64,000 nt of DNA from Trichoderma breve (GCF_028502605.1 NC_079233.1:6262001-6326000); one strand, 5' to 3'; shown: positions 44,263 to 56,611, counted from the first letter of the stretch. Translations and numbers: made by a program. Notes: a model not told the origin generated them from the letters alone.

Positions 44263-45538
44263 TCAAGAGCTCGTCTCTTTTCGTTTGAGAAGAAATGAGC
44301 GATAGGTCTGCAGCTCACAGAGCGATTTTGCCAATTCAACCTCTTCGCCAAAAGTCGGATATCCTCCACTAACTCTTACATCATAATTTCTCTCAATTTC
44401 TTTAGCACTAGCTAAGGATTAGCACATCGAATAAGGTGACTGAGCTAGACAGGGAAGCAAACTTACACATGCTGAGCGCCGGAACTTAGCTTGAGAATTA
44501 ACCAAGCAAATAGAGAGGGAACAGAAGGCATCTGTTTTCCTAACACGTCTTTATAGGCTGATTTAATCCCACTCATGGATAAACATCCACCAGTTATGGA
44601 TACTGTCTTGTGAGTGAATCTGCTATGATTCTAGTTTGATGCTTCTGTTAGCAGTGTACTTGCTGATAGGTTCATATTGTCAAGATGGATCTACCTGGAA
44701 GACTCCAGCAGCAACTTTGCCGATATCATCAGACGCCTAAATCGTGGTTAGCCAATCAACTGCAAAACATAACCTGCGCAGAAATATCCATACAACGAGT
44801 GCTATATCCGTTTCCTTTCTGAGTCCCTGAGAAAGAATGGCAACAGCAAGCGATCCCATAAATCCATCAAAGTTTTCCATAAAGAAGCCAGGTCGCACGA
44901 TACTACAGTGCCCCATTAGCCGATAATATTATCATTATGTTGCTTTTCTGCACTTACGTCCAATTCAAGCCTCTTTCACCAAGGCTCTTACAGTAGAGCT
45001 CAATCTCCCGCTTAGATCGATGAGATGCATCAAAGGCGTCATCCAGATCTGGACCAGGCGGGATCGTACTCGAATAAACGAACGCGTCGATTTTAAACTC
45101 GAGTGCTAGATCCGCAAGCATCTATTTTCCCAACGATTTATTCTTGGTTCTGTTCTTTCACTTGTTCTTTGTTGGGGAGCAGATATGTGTTACCTTGCCT
45201 TGCCTCTCCTCTTCGTCGCTCTTGTTTCCAAGGCCCGGATAAGCGAGGACAATAAAGGCCCCAAAGATGCCGCCTTGAGCAGCTATTTCCGAAAAGATCT
45301 CTTTAACTCTTGCCCCATTGTTGAGGTCGCCTTGGATTACGGTAATGTCATTCGCATGTGCCTTTTCAGCCTCTAGGAGCAGAACCGTGGCAGGCGAAGT
45401 TGTATTTCGCGTCACGGCCCAAACGTGGTATGTTGTATCAGTTGGATCAGTTGCAGTTGGTGAGTTGAGAAGCGCGTGTATAAACGCCCGTCCCTGTCGT
45501 CCTGTAGCACCAGTTACAATAATGTTTCGTCGAGGCAT
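44263..45538 (-). CDS. NmrA-like NAD(P)-binding protein
   Basis: Atypical short-chain-dehydrogenase-like protein of the NmrA family (Rossmann fold). Members sense NAD(P) and either regulate transcription factors or act as reductases. Six minus-strand exons, 45194-45538, 44958-45121, 44794-44902, 44695-44736, 44467-44630 and 44263-44407, give 322 residues. The dinucleotide motif GATGRQG is at residues 10-16 (GxxGxxG). Further family motifs: TVIQGDLNNG, DAFVYSSTI, TIVRPGFFMENFDG and SDDIGKVAAGVFQ. The smallest exon (42 nt) encodes exactly ASDDIGKVAAGVFQ. The gene looks broken if read without splicing but is intact. It converges with the glyoxalase-like gene and diverges from the reductase gene upstream. 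Function not assignable beyond the fold. Confidence 0.88.
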
Positions 45539-46221
45539 TTCGTAGAGCTACTATTTACAGATGAAGCATTGGAATGGAGGAGGGGGAAGAATCGGTCTGC
45601 GATGGTTGAGAAACAGAGATTGGTTGATTGTTGGTAGTGCTTATATGCGTCTCAGCTTAGTGGAATATCGTGGTACATGGATATGTAAGTACCTGCTGAT
45701 ACGCCTGCCCATAACGTATGAAATAGACATGATTCTATTCCCTACTTGCTCTTTGATTCATCAGTATTTACTTGTCCCCCTCCAGTAGGGCATTTTGTCT
45801 CAGTGTCATGCTCATTTTTTTGTCCCACTTCATTGTCATTTTCTCATTTCACGTTGTCCTCTTTTTTAGGTCCCATGTCAATCTTATTCCATTACAACCG
45901 CTTCTGCTGCCGGTCAACAATCCGGGGTATTGGGAAGTTAAAAACATGGTAAAGGATATCAGTAATCTGGATCGTGGAAGGATTCCGTCTTGGCATTTAT
46001 GAATCAACTGGGGCGGAAACTCAATTAAAGGTGCGTCACTGGCTGCCCGATTTCGGCCGCCGCTAGCCAGACACAACTCAAAAATCTTGATTGATTAGAT
46101 TGATCCACCCCACTCAAGTCAATGATTCTTTTGATGATTAACAACATTTAATCCTTCATCACCTCTCATCCAACCTGCTCTCTCAACCTAGCGATCAATT
46201 GAGCTCGCTATCACTGCAACC
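45539..46221. other. Divergent promoter region, NmrA-like/AGPR
   Basis: 683 bp between start codons. No N-acetylglutamate kinase sequence is present here, which matters for the stand-alone reductase. No other gene could be supported. Confidence 0.55.
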
Positions 46222-47546
46222 ATGTTCTCTGCTACTTCCAGGGCGGTGCGCATCGGCGCCCGTCGCGTTGCCCCCCGAGCCGCATCGATCACCGTCGCGC
46301 CGATGCCCAAAATCTCCCTCGGACAGAACACCAACATCGCCCGTTCTCTGTCTTCCACGGCGCGCCTGTCATATGCTACCACCACAAACCCGAACCCGCC
46401 CCTGGGCAAGAAGAACGCCTCCAACGAGACGCCATCCCGCATTGGCCTCATTGGAGCCCGCGGCTACACTGGCCAGGCCCTGATCGATCTTTTCAACGAC
46501 CACCCCCTCATTGACCTTCGACATGTCTCTTCTCGAGAACTTGCAGGCCAGGAGCTCAAGGGATATACCAAGCGCAACATCGTATATGAGAACCTGTCTG
46601 CCGAGGATGTCGCTCAGCTAGACAAGGACGGCAAAGTGGATTGCTGGGTTATGGCTCTTCCCAATGGCGTCTGTCTGCCCTTTGTGCAAGCTCTTGGCCA
46701 GAGTTCCAGCTTGATCGTTGATCTTTCCGCCGACTACCGATTCGACGACTCATGGAGCTACGGATTGCCTGAATTGCAGAAGCGAGGCACGATTGCGCAA
46801 GCGACGAGAATCAGCAACCCTGGTTGTTACGCTACCGGCTCGCAATTGGCCCTCGCGCCTCTTTTGGAGCATCTGGGAGGACCTGTCAACGTTTTTGGAG
46901 CCTCGGGCTACAGTGGCGCAGGCACAAAGCCCTCGCCCAAGAACGACGTCAACCTTCTCCGTGATAACCTGATTCCATGTAAGGGATAAGAACTCGTTTA
47001 CAAGCAAATAGGAAGCTAATTTTCAACAGACAGCTTGACTGGACATATCCACGAGCGAGAAATCAGCCATCAACTTGGTGGTGCGCCGGTCGCATTTATG
47101 CCGCATGTGTCAGTTTATCCCCTTTTCCTCTTCGTATCTAGAGACTGACAATCATCTAGCGCCTCCTGGTTCAGCGGCATCCACCTGACCATTAACATCC
47201 CCTTGAACAAGACGATGACTTCTCGCGATATCCTTCAGATCTACCAAGACCGATATGCTGGCGAAAAGCTCGTAAAGATTGTTGGCGAGCCTCCCCTTGT
47301 AAAGTCGATCCAGAACAAGCACCATGTCGAGATTGGCGGATTCGCTGTTGACAAGACCGGCAAGCGTGTCGTTGTTTGCGCCACGATTGACAACCTCAAC
47401 AAGGGCGCTGCGACCCAATGCTTGCGTAAGTCCTTTCGAGGAACGACGACGGACAACTGCATTTCTAGTTTGGCTAACAACTATAAACAGAGAACATGAA
47501 CCTCGCGCTCGGATACGACGAGTATCAGGGAATCCCCATCGAGTGA
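46222..47546 (+). CDS. N-acetyl-gamma-glutamyl-phosphate reductase, stand-alone, mitochondrial
   Basis: NADPH-dependent reductase (EC 1.2.1.38) of arginine/ornithine synthesis. Exons 46222-46978, 47030-47108, 47160-47425 and 47491-47546 give 385 residues. A basic, Ser/Arg-rich N-terminus (MFSATSRAVRIGARRVAPRA) is a likely mitochondrial presequence. The Rossmann motif is GLIGARGYTG at 75-84 and the catalytic thiol lies in SNPGCYATG (Cys202). Downstream HIHEREISHQLGG holds the conserved His region. In yeast ARG5,6 and Neurospora arg-6 this reductase is the C-terminal half of a polyprotein starting with N-acetylglutamate kinase. Here only the reductase part is encoded, yet it starts with a segment resembling the polyprotein's inter-domain linker (YATTTNPNPPLGKKNASN). 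It may be a separate or duplicated gene. The fused version could be elsewhere in the genome. Confidence 0.9.
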
Positions 47547-48297
47547 TCAAGTCAGTACCCAAGTATTAGAGTCCCTTCAGCAAAGCCCCAGTATTCACCA
47601 TCCAAAGTTGGGGGAAGCCTCCCTGTCGAATCAGAAAAGAGGGGTCCGCCAATCTACAAGCGGCCCCAGGAGAGGGCATCACAAGTATGTACCGAGAGAC
47701 AACTTGCAAGGGGGCGATGGAAGACTAACAGATTATTCGAGTGTATCATTATGCTAGCTATGAGAGACGAAAGCGTCGGGGCAGTTTAGGCGTGTCCGGT
47801 TTGTAACTTATGTTGTCATAAGCCATTCCCAAAAGAAGTGTGGCAAAGGGAAAGAGATTTACTTGCATATATACTGCACTTAAATTACTAAAATACAACT
47901 GTCTATAATCGGCTCCGAATATGAATGATTGCATAAATCTGGCCATACCATTTTCTTATCAGATGATTATTTGGCAACCAGCAGAACTGTAGTGGTAGAG
48001 GCTGCTAAGTACCGCCTCGCTTTGAAAACTTTCCAATTCTCTTTTTCTACTTCGACTGCGAACATGGCAACATAGCAAGTGGTAACTATGAAACTGCTCT
48101 TTGAAATGGAACCAGTTTTAATGCTGAGCAGGTATCGTAACAATGAGCAATCAGCGTAATCTAGGTATGCTGCTCAGCAGATGTTTGCAAATTTATTAAT
48201 ATTATCATAGGGTACGCTTTATATATAAGGGGGAAAAAAACAATCGCTAATCGACCGCGTATTTCATAGAGAGACCATCCCATTGCCCACGATCCCA
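47547..48297. other. Spacer between convergent genes
   Basis: Mostly AT-rich; contains the 3' ends of the reductase and GT32-like genes. No gene could be supported. Confidence 0.45.
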
Positions 48298-49861
48298 TTA
48301 CCACATCTTTTGCCAATCCTTACACATGCCAAACCAAGTGCGGCAAAATTTACCATATTCTACTATAAGATTCGTGTGATGCCATGAGCCCATAGCTGTA
48401 TGAGCAAGTCTAGCTTCAGGGTCGTCCCAGGGTTTTTCACCCATTCTGCTGGGTTGCTCTTGCGTCGGACTAAGGTAAAGACGAGTTAGTAAATAACTCA
48501 AGCACAAAGTAACTTGAAGTAAAAACATACCTAAATCCGGTGATAGGAAGAATTATCACATCACCAACTAGTTTTGTCTTCCCACCATCTTCTCGACCAG
48601 TCAGAGCATTCCATCTCAAACCGTCCTGCTCTTCTAACCACCAACTAGTAGCCTCTGTAACAGCCACCGGTCCGGTTCGCACGACTGGGTCGTAATGCAA
48701 GTCAGAGACGCTGACAATCCCCGGCGTATTCTCTGCTCTATCCCTGGCTTCTTGCGCTTTCTCAACGATACGATCCAGGAAATATTGGAGGATGGGCTGC
48801 TTCGGAGCGGACGCGAATGCCCAGTTTGTGAGTTGAACAGGATAAGTGTATGCCCAGCGCCAGTGATCATCTGTATTCGGATCCGCATCGCATTCGATCC
48901 CCCAGATTGCATTAACTGGCTGTGACTCTTCGTGGCTTTGACTCAGACGCGTTAATGCGGTATTGTCCAAACCATATTTCTTTCCAGTCTCCTCATCGGC
49001 CCATTCGGAGACGTCGTTTGTGTGAATCCACGTAGACGGATGTTGAAGTGGCTTTGTATCAACATCACCATACTAAAAACACCAGTTAGCATTCAAAACA
49101 ACTGAGAAACACGATGTTGCTGGAATCAAAGACTTACAATGCCACCAAACCACTTGCAAGCTATTATCCGGAAAATATCAACCTTCTCCACAGGAGAGAA
49201 TACTTCGATAAAATCAGTCGTCAAATCTTTCTCTTTCTCCTTTATCAATGACAAAACGCCTTCGTTATCCCAAAGAAAATACGCCATGCGGCTCATTCCA
49301 GAAGGGGGTGAGATGGAATCTACCAGCCAATCTTCGATGTAGGAGACAATCATCTCCTTTGTGCCATTCAGTCTAGTAGAATCCCATTTTTGATGAACCA
49401 AAAGGGGGATATTCGAGAATGGAATGTTTCGCTCGGGATTCGATTTGGCGGCGTTTGAAGCCAACTGAGCCGCTTCAATGATCGTCTTTGGCGGTTCTTG
49501 ATTTGCGTCAATCCATTCCGGGGGGATATACCATGCTAACAACAGTTTGTTAATTGAGTCTGCTTGCTAATACATGAGATTGACACCAAAGTTTTTAAAA
49601 AGCTTTAGGTGCTAAGAGCAAATTTGCGTTACCTCCTCCTTTACCCTTCTCAAAAGAGTGAATATGTCTATATGTCAAGGGGTATTTGACGCGAAGTGTA
49701 ATTGCGTCCACAACTCGATCTCGAGCTGGAACAGGCTTGAGTGACAACAGCGTCCATACACAGGAGAAAAGAATTATAGCGGATAAAAGCAAAGATCGTG
49801 GTTTAACCCTCAGTCCTCGTGGTTGAACACTTATCGGGAGAGATTTGGAGAGAAATGCCAT
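48298..49861 (-). CDS. OCH1-like GT32 glycosyltransferase
   Basis: Golgi type II glycosyltransferase of the OCH1/GT32 (Gly_transf_sug, initiation-specific alpha-1,6-mannosyltransferase-like) family. Minus-strand exons 49633-49861, 49138-49535, 48531-49072 and 48298-48469 give 446 residues. The single N-terminal membrane anchor is SLLLSAIILFSCVWTLLSL, at about residues 24-42. The nucleotide-sugar DXD motif is YGDVDTKPL (Asp212, Asp214), and the family's PLLVHQKWDS segment (the canonical IPKxIHQ) lies before it. The C-terminus WHHTNLIVEYGKFCR is typical of GT32 proteins. Start is the ATG at 49861; a longer form reading 30 residues upstream is possible. The donor and acceptor sugars are inferred from family knowledge. 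Confidence 0.86.
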
Positions 49862-51286
49862 GTCGGCGGGATATCTTGTCTCCCGTTTGATGGCTGTGAT
49901 AAACGAGTGGCACAAAGGAGGCAGAAAACAAAGATACAAAACCAAAGACAAATCTGGGAAAGTACGGCCATAAGCAGCCCTTTTCAGTGATAAGTACTTA
50001 ATACGGGTTCAAAAGTTGCAACTTATCAAAGTGGACCCAATCACAATCTAGGACTCCCTGTCATGTCCAAGTCCACGTATCCTTCCCGGTAATGGTACCC
50101 GTCTAGTTGTTTAAAAATAGGCTACTCATGTCATGTCGTATACAGATTTGGGAGTTAATTTGTCAACTTGGACACCGATACGCGTACGTAAGAAATTTAC
50201 GGTTAGGCGGCATACAGCCAAGGCGTGAAGATATGCTTATTTTCATGCTGTCGGTATGTCAATATGAGACTTGGCATTGAGGCTCAAAATCCTGCCGCTG
50301 TTTAGTACAAGACCATCACTTATATACACAGGCGACGAACAAACTTCAATTGTTTTCAACCCTTTTGAAGAGAACCACAAAGGCTTCCCCTTTATTGTTG
50401 TCATGACTAGCTCCATCTTAGCTCACTAGCTTCTTGACAGTTGATCGTGTTTTCAAATGCTACTTTCAGGCAGTGCAAAACAGTGTTTAACCCAGATTGT
50501 TGAGTAATTAGCCAATTATCGTGAGCCTTTAACTGCGTTGAAAGACATGTTTATTTACTTTGACACTTATTGGGTCAACTGCCTTACGGGACTGCCTTAC
50601 GGGACGCGCGTCTGGTTGTATTTTCCAGGGCTTCAGTGGATATGGGTGGGGGTAACATGCCGAATTGAGCGCTAGACTTACGTGTGTAGCTAAATTCGAT
50701 GCTCACTTTCTTCCAGAGCCTCTTGAATTATTCCTGCCACTCAGGGAATTTTCCGTTGTTGGCTCCTGTATATATTGACTGTGACTGGCCCTTATCATTT
50801 CAGCCCTATGATAACCATCTTCATTGCACCTGAGAGGGGTCTCAAATTTTTATGTAGTCAAGTATAATATGGATGGTTGATCTTGACAGTATCATATGAA
50901 GTTGATTGGTCACCCGAATCCCTCAACTAACTCCTACAGAAAGAGACTGTTAAAATACGCGTATCTTCTAGAAATGCAGCATAATAACATGCATTGTACG
51001 ATACGAACAAATTCACTGCATACAAGCTTACAATAATAGAGATCCCCCAGAAATTGAATTCTCGCATTGGCATTGCATCAACTTTAGAGCCATCAAAGGT
51101 GAAGATAAAGAGTCTCTTTATGCATATGAAAGTTAAATTTAATGTTGCCCGAGATCTCCCAAAGAAGCACTCTACAAACACGAAACTGCCATGGAGCAGA
51201 AGCGGTCGGATGATATTCAAGATTTCTTTTCATACAAGTCTTGTCAGTAGCTACTCTCATTGCTTAAGAACTTCGTGTCCCACCTT
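49862..51286. other. 1.4-kb intergenic region
   Basis: Upstream region of the GT32-like gene and 3' flank of the Caps_synth-like gene. The open frames here show no protein-family features. Confidence 0.45.
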
Positions 51287-52536
51287 TCACGGCTCAAGAA
51301 CACCCTTCTTAAGCAAAACCTTCGCTTTAGTTGCCTCCTTGCGCACAATAGTCTCCCTTGTCTGCCTAAACCTCACAGTTCCATACCTCAGCAATTCTCC
51401 AAACGTCCCTTCTTCGCAGTCTTTGCCCGGGTTCTCATCCCACAGAGTCCCAAGATGCACGGAATGGGTCAAGTTCTTGCCATGAGTAATCTTTTGCATG
51501 CTGGATTTGGTCAAGAGTCGCCACACCAACTCAGATGCCTTTTTATACGCTTCAGACTCTGGGTCGATATCACGCTTCAGTGATAGCAAGTCGTACATCT
51601 TCTGACCCGCCCTATCGAACCCAACAGTCATCTCACCACCCCAGTTTTCAGCTTGGACGTCCCAGCAGAGGATATGCTTTTGCCAGTAGTCAGAGCAACT
51701 AATACCATCCCCAGCGTCTTCAAGCATACAGAGCCGTTGCCAGCAGACAACTTGAGCAATATATTCCATGAGAGTCAAGGGGGAGACTTTGAAGTCCCAG
51801 GTGAAGTTGGCTTCAGAAGCCCGCTCAAATCCAATGTCCTTTGAAAATGCAATGAGGGGGTCATCTGAGATGCCCTCATGGCTATTGCGGCCTCTCCAAA
51901 TGTGTGTGAATAGCTGATGCCTGTAATAAGATATGAGACATGTTGTCAAGTCATGGGGCACAAAACTACTTACCACCGTTGGATAAACGGATCACCCCTA
52001 CGAGCTGCCACAAAATGGTTTGCTATGGTTTGGCCAAACATTATTGGCACAGCAACTTGGTAAGGTGAATGTGGATCCTCAAGCTCATCCCAACAAATTC
52101 GATCCAGGTGTCTGATTAAGATGCAGCCCACATCCATATTCACTCCGCCATGAGTGTAGAGCAAAGCACCACGAATAAAGTCTGCTGAATGCTGTCCTGT
52201 GTAAAGGCCATTCATGGTTCCCTTGATAAAAGTCTCCGGAAGAAGATCAGCAGAGACAAAGTTAAGAACATGGTTCGGCGAGCCAGGAACTGTATCTAGA
52301 ACGCGTACGGTCCATTCGGAACCAAGAATGCGCACCCAGTCAATAACATTGTGCTGGCACCACTGGGGCATGGCCTTGACGCCGGCATGCCAATAGGCCC
52401 AGACATTCTTTTCTGAGGTGACAGGAACATATTGGGTAAGTGCATCGAGAATCACTTCATTTGTACGCTCGTTTGTGATGTCGACAAGCGTGAGATCTGC
52501 TTGGAACTCTTTTGTGATATCGAATGTAGAAGCCAT
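51287..52536 (-). CDS. Caps_synth-like glycosyltransferase
   Basis: Glycosyltransferase related to the capsular polysaccharide synthesis (Caps_synth, Gly_transf_sug clan) proteins. Minus-strand exons 51974-52536 and 51287-51920 give 398 residues. Segments: NVWAYWHAGVKAMPQWCQHN at 44-63, where the family has W-Q-G-xxxxP. GALLYTHGGVNMDVGCIL at 123-140 occupies the DXD/DAT position (Asp135), the probable metal/nucleotide-sugar site. AVPIMFGQTIANHFVAAR holds the helix that follows. No obvious membrane anchor or signal peptide at the N-terminus, unlike its GT32 neighbour. Fungal members occur near secondary metabolite or wall genes; the substrate is unknown. The second Asp of a canonical DXD is Gly here (D-V-G). 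Confidence 0.78.
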
Positions 52537-54485
52537 GGTTGGATGTGGGATTGACCTTTGATTTGATAGACAATGATGACCCTGTGACAAAGTGCAATCT
52601 ATCGCAGGGTTTATATACACCGAGAACACATGGATATCTTCTACTCAGATGACATGAACCCCATTGGCAATGGATAATTTTCCCCTAACGGGAGAATTTT
52701 ACGACTACTTTAAGTAACGTCGATTACACTATTATTTACCATCCCCAGTTGCTATAATTATTTAAACCAGCATCTCAGGATAATAGGTTGTCGTTTGACA
52801 GTTAACGCTGTTGGTCCACATGCTCGTTCTCGGTTACAGGTTAGGGGCTGCGCAAAGGCTCTAGTGAGCTTTAGGCAAACCATTGAGTGAATCCTTCAGC
52901 GGCGTGTAAATCACAAATTTGGGATTTCTACAACAATTGAACGCCCCTGGGTGTATGAAGTGAGCTGGATTAGGGTGCACTGTGTTTATAAGTAATGTAG
53001 GTAGGAACGGAGCAGGAGTCCGTGAAGCAAGTCCGGCTCCGAAACTGCGGGCCCGACATCGCCGGATTTAAGTGGCTTGGCGATGCTCCTCTACGGAGTA
53101 GAATCCTGGATATGGCCAAGATGGCTTGTCGTTTATCTCATGCCGAGATTACGATAAATGCCTGCCCCTTCCACGTGCTATTTTCATGCGCATGCTCTCT
53201 GTTTCATGGAGTAGTACTTGATTTGAGCTGGTGCAACGGGACGGATTGTTTGAATGTCTTGGCTGTGTCGATACAATAACCTTGCCATGGCACCGACAAG
53301 TTCTCTTCAAACTCGAGTATGTTGGCAGCCAATTTGGTATCCTCCGGAATAGATCACACAGCTAGCTGACCGACATCAGTCTAACTGCTTATCGCACACC
53401 AACTCCAGTCAACATCGTGAACCTTGAGCTCTACTGTAGACGTGCCGTAGTGGATACACATGGCAGTCGCTTACTCGCCCGGCCGTGGAAAGGAGGGCTT
53501 CGCTGGCAGCCCTTTATGCGAAGGGAGTTGGGAATGATAAAGGGTCTTGATACAAGTCAATCTAGACTTCAAATGCTCAACCAATTACCCTGAGAAAAGG
53601 GGGCCGTGATGTGAAAAAAGGAGACCTGGAGGTTAATGCGCCTGCTGGTTTCTGTTGGGCGGTGCGTGCCCAAAGAGAGGCATCAGGTGCTACCAAATCA
53701 ATGCCCAGCCAGCCAGCCATGTCGATGCCGTCCCTCCATGTTCCATATTATCTCATGCAGCCTGCAAGTTACCAAAGCTTTAAGCCCCTCTTTTGCTGAC
53801 GCAGTTGCGCATCTCAGCGATCGGCTACTGGCACGGGGTTTTGCATGATGCAGTTTCACAGGCGCGTGCGGGTCCCTGAGCATGAAGGAACATGCAGGCA
53901 CAAACAATCAACTGCCATGCCGTGTCTTGGGTTTCTCGAATAGTAAAAAAGACCCTTTTTTTCTCTAATCAGTCTTCATCATAATCTTCTTTTCTCCTTT
54001 TTAGTTTATCTTTTTTAATCCTCCCATCTCCTCGCAGTTAATCCACGTCATCACACATCGATATATGCTTTCTCGTCTTATCAGCCCCAAAATCTTATCC
54101 ATCCCTCATCACGCGAACCTCGGCTCGTTTGGCTTGCTGACCGAAGAAAAAAACACTAGCGGGACCCGAGCCGAGCGAAAAGCCCGCGCCAAACCCCTGC
54201 ATTCAAAAAGGCTCGGTTCCTGGATTTTTCGCCTATACAGGATCGCAGCTCTCCCGTTTGTGCATGCGCCTCTTTGTCGCATTCCAGCCACGCGCGACAC
54301 TAGATTCACCTCGATATTTTGTTGTTATACAAACGGACGCGGGATCTGTTTTTTATATCCTCTTGCGCGCTTGGGCAATTCCGAAATAGCCGCTGGATGC
54401 ACCGTTAGAGCGTTGCTGCTGCCCGACCCCCCAAAAGTGTCCCGCACCGCCTTTCGGCACCTGAGTGTCATCGATCGCGAACTCG
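52537..54485. other. 1.9-kb intergenic region with CT-rich promoter
   Basis: No gene could be supported. From about 53943 to 54040 the plus strand is strongly pyrimidine-rich, a common feature of highly used fungal promoters, upstream of the THEM6-like gene. A TACGGAGTA motif lies at 53092-53100. Confidence 0.45.
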
Positions 54486-55654
54486 ATGCGCGCGCCTCAA
54501 CCCAAGGCAACACCAAATCCTGATTCTCGCAAAGGGGAGATGCGTGGACGCCATCAAGAGCGAGCCATGTCGTCCTCTAGGATTGGCGGGTTCGCCCTGA
54601 CCATCCCCATCATTTCCGTGGCCGTCGGATCGATGGGTTACGCTGCCTGGCGCATCAACTGGCCTGCCCTGGTGCAGTCGTTTCTGACGGGCCCAGGCCG
54701 AACATCGCGGGTGTTGCTGCTGCTGTTCATCGTCTTCAACTGGAAGACACTTCCACTTGCGTGGACCGTACGTGATCCCTTCTCACCCTGAGGCTTGATC
54801 CTGTACTGACCGAGCTCAATCCATAGTATCGCATCTTCTATGCCATGCTCTACCACATGGTCTTCCGCAAATCACAAAAACTCGGGCCCCGTGCCCTCTT
54901 CAAGCCCATGATCTCCGATACCAAAGCAGCTCTGCTCGAGATCGACTACAACCTCCACAAGTCCAACTCCACCTACTTCGCCGACCTCGACGTTTCACGA
55001 ACACACCTCTGCGCCTACCTGCTGCGAGACCCCATCCGCAGCATGTCCAACAACCTCAAGACAAGGCTTGTCCTTGACCCGCGCACCGGCCAGCCCGTCA
55101 AGGGCAACTTTGCCATTGCCCTGGGCTCCGTCATGTGCAGCTTCAAGCGGGAGATTTCACCATACCAGTCCTACGAGATCTGGAGCCGGGTGGCTTGCTG
55201 GGACCGCAAGTGGCTCTACATCATCAGCTACTTTATGCCCAAGGGCGCTGCCAGACCTACCGAGTGGCTGGATCCCAACTTCCGGCGCGTCCGGACCAGG
55301 GACCACAAGGATGCCACCAGCGGCTGGGAGAAGAAGATTCATGCCACCGCCATGAGCAAGTACGTCTTCAAGGTCGGCCGCTTTACCGTTCACCCTGCCA
55401 TCGTGCTGAATGGCGCCGGCTTGCTACCTCCTCGACCTGGTGGATGGCAGAGTGGCGAGAACTATCTGGGCGACGAATCGGTAGACCTGAGCGATGTCAA
55501 CCTGACAGATGATGGCGAGTGGGACTGGCGTCGTGTCGAGGCTCAGCGCCGCGAAGGCATGAAACTGGCCTCGCAGTTCCACGCCCTGGACGGACTTCAC
55601 GATAGCTTTGATGGCGGCAACTATGGTGCCCTGGCCAGATTCGGACCTGGCTAA
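54486..55654 (+). CDS. THEM6-like thioesterase-fold (4HBT_2) membrane-anchored protein
   Basis: Resembles the conserved fungal/animal THEM6-type proteins with a 4HBT_2 hot-dog thioesterase-like fold. Exons 54486-54767 and 54827-55654 give 369 residues if the first ATG is used, 342 from the ATG at 54567. The N-terminal hydrophobic region (IGGFALTIPIISVAVGSMGY, then VLLLLFIVFNWKTLPLAW) makes one or two membrane segments. The hot-dog part starts with HKSNSTYFADLDVSRTHLC, the typical N-S-x-Y-x-x-D-x-D-x-x-R-x-H hallmark. GSVMCSFKREISPYQSYEIW follows in the core strand. The C-terminus is charged and probably disordered. It is often labelled a capsule polysaccharide protein in fungal databases, but thioesterase-like is better supported by the motif. 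Enzyme activity is unproven. Confidence 0.8.
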
Positions 55655-56069
55655 TATCCTCTTTCGACGACGAAATCAAACTACAACCTGCGACTCCTCT
55701 ATAATCCTCCTTTTTGGTCCCCCTTTTCTTCTTTTAATGTTTAGACCTTGATACAGTCTAGTGCGTTTGGGGAAAACTTTGAGGGAAAAGATGCTTTGAT
55801 GATATAATGACACGATACACTAGACTAGAACTGCTCTTCAGCTGTTACTAGAAAACCTGGAATGATAAGATATGTTCTCCTGCTTAGCTGTTCCCTTACA
55901 CGCCAAGTCTTGTCATGAAAACAGCCGCCAATTGTTGTACAATACATGTGCTGAGCAAATGCATGGCTCTACCTGAAGAGCGTTATTTCTGAATACCCAG
56001 CGTTCGATTTGCCCTTTCCCATTGCCGTTCCTAACCCCCTCAGATAACATTATAGCAAATCCCCTCCGT
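55655..56069. other. Spacer between convergent genes
   Basis: Contains the 3' ends of the THEM6-like and CFEM genes; no further gene is seen. Confidence 0.5.
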
Positions 56070-56611
56070 TTACAAGACCATCATCGTCAACAGTACGCCA
56101 ATGGCAGCGAACGCCATCCCGATTTCGTCCGAAAATCGGCCGGCGCCAGACGTGGTGGTTGCTGCCGGCGATGCGCCTGTGGTGGAAGCCGGATCGGTGG
56201 ACGTGTTGTTGACGAGAAACCCGGCAGATTCGCAGAACTGGACAACAGTGGACGCAGCTTCTGTTTTTGTTTATAACAATCAAGTGTTAGGGGAAAAAAA
56301 CAACACGATGCAATGATATTTACAGAGAGTTGACCAAAAGGGGAGGGGGGAATCATACGAGTCATGTCTTCGAGCGAGCAGTTTGCCTTGGCGAGGCACG
56401 GCGACACGATTTTCGTGAGCTCATTGATCTTGGAGCATCCGCAGGAGAGGTCGGTGAGGGTACACCCGTCTTGGGCAACGCCGTCGACGATACAGTTGAT
56501 GGAGCATTTGGGCAGGCTGTCGAGGAGAGCGGTGATGTTGCCGGTGGTGGACGAAGCGCAAGCCACGAGGGCTGCGAAAAAGAAGACGAGGATGTGGACG
56601 AGGGCCTTCAT
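56070..56611 (-). CDS. CFEM-domain GPI-anchored protein
   Basis: Small secreted CFEM protein. Minus-strand exons 56359-56611 and 56070-56260 encode 147 residues. The signal peptide MKALVHILVFFFAALVACAS is followed by a CFEM-type pattern with eight cysteines: CSINC, DGC, LSCGC, SPC, ANC and QFC. The third-to-fifth Cys region (CTLTDLSCGC) resembles the canonical CFEM core. After the domain comes a Ser/Thr-rich stalk (TSTDPASTTGASPAATTTSG). The hydrophobic tail MAFAAIGVLLTMMVL is a probable GPI signal. CFEM proteins bind haem, act in adhesion, or are virulence/mycoparasitism effectors. The last Cys is supplied by exon 2, so the intron is needed for the complete eight-Cys set. Confidence 0.86.

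Noticed and set aside
44263..45538. NmrA-like gene appears truncated after 126 residues
   Set aside because: Five introns with good donors and acceptors rejoin the remaining segments in phase to a full 322-residue protein, so there is no pseudogene.
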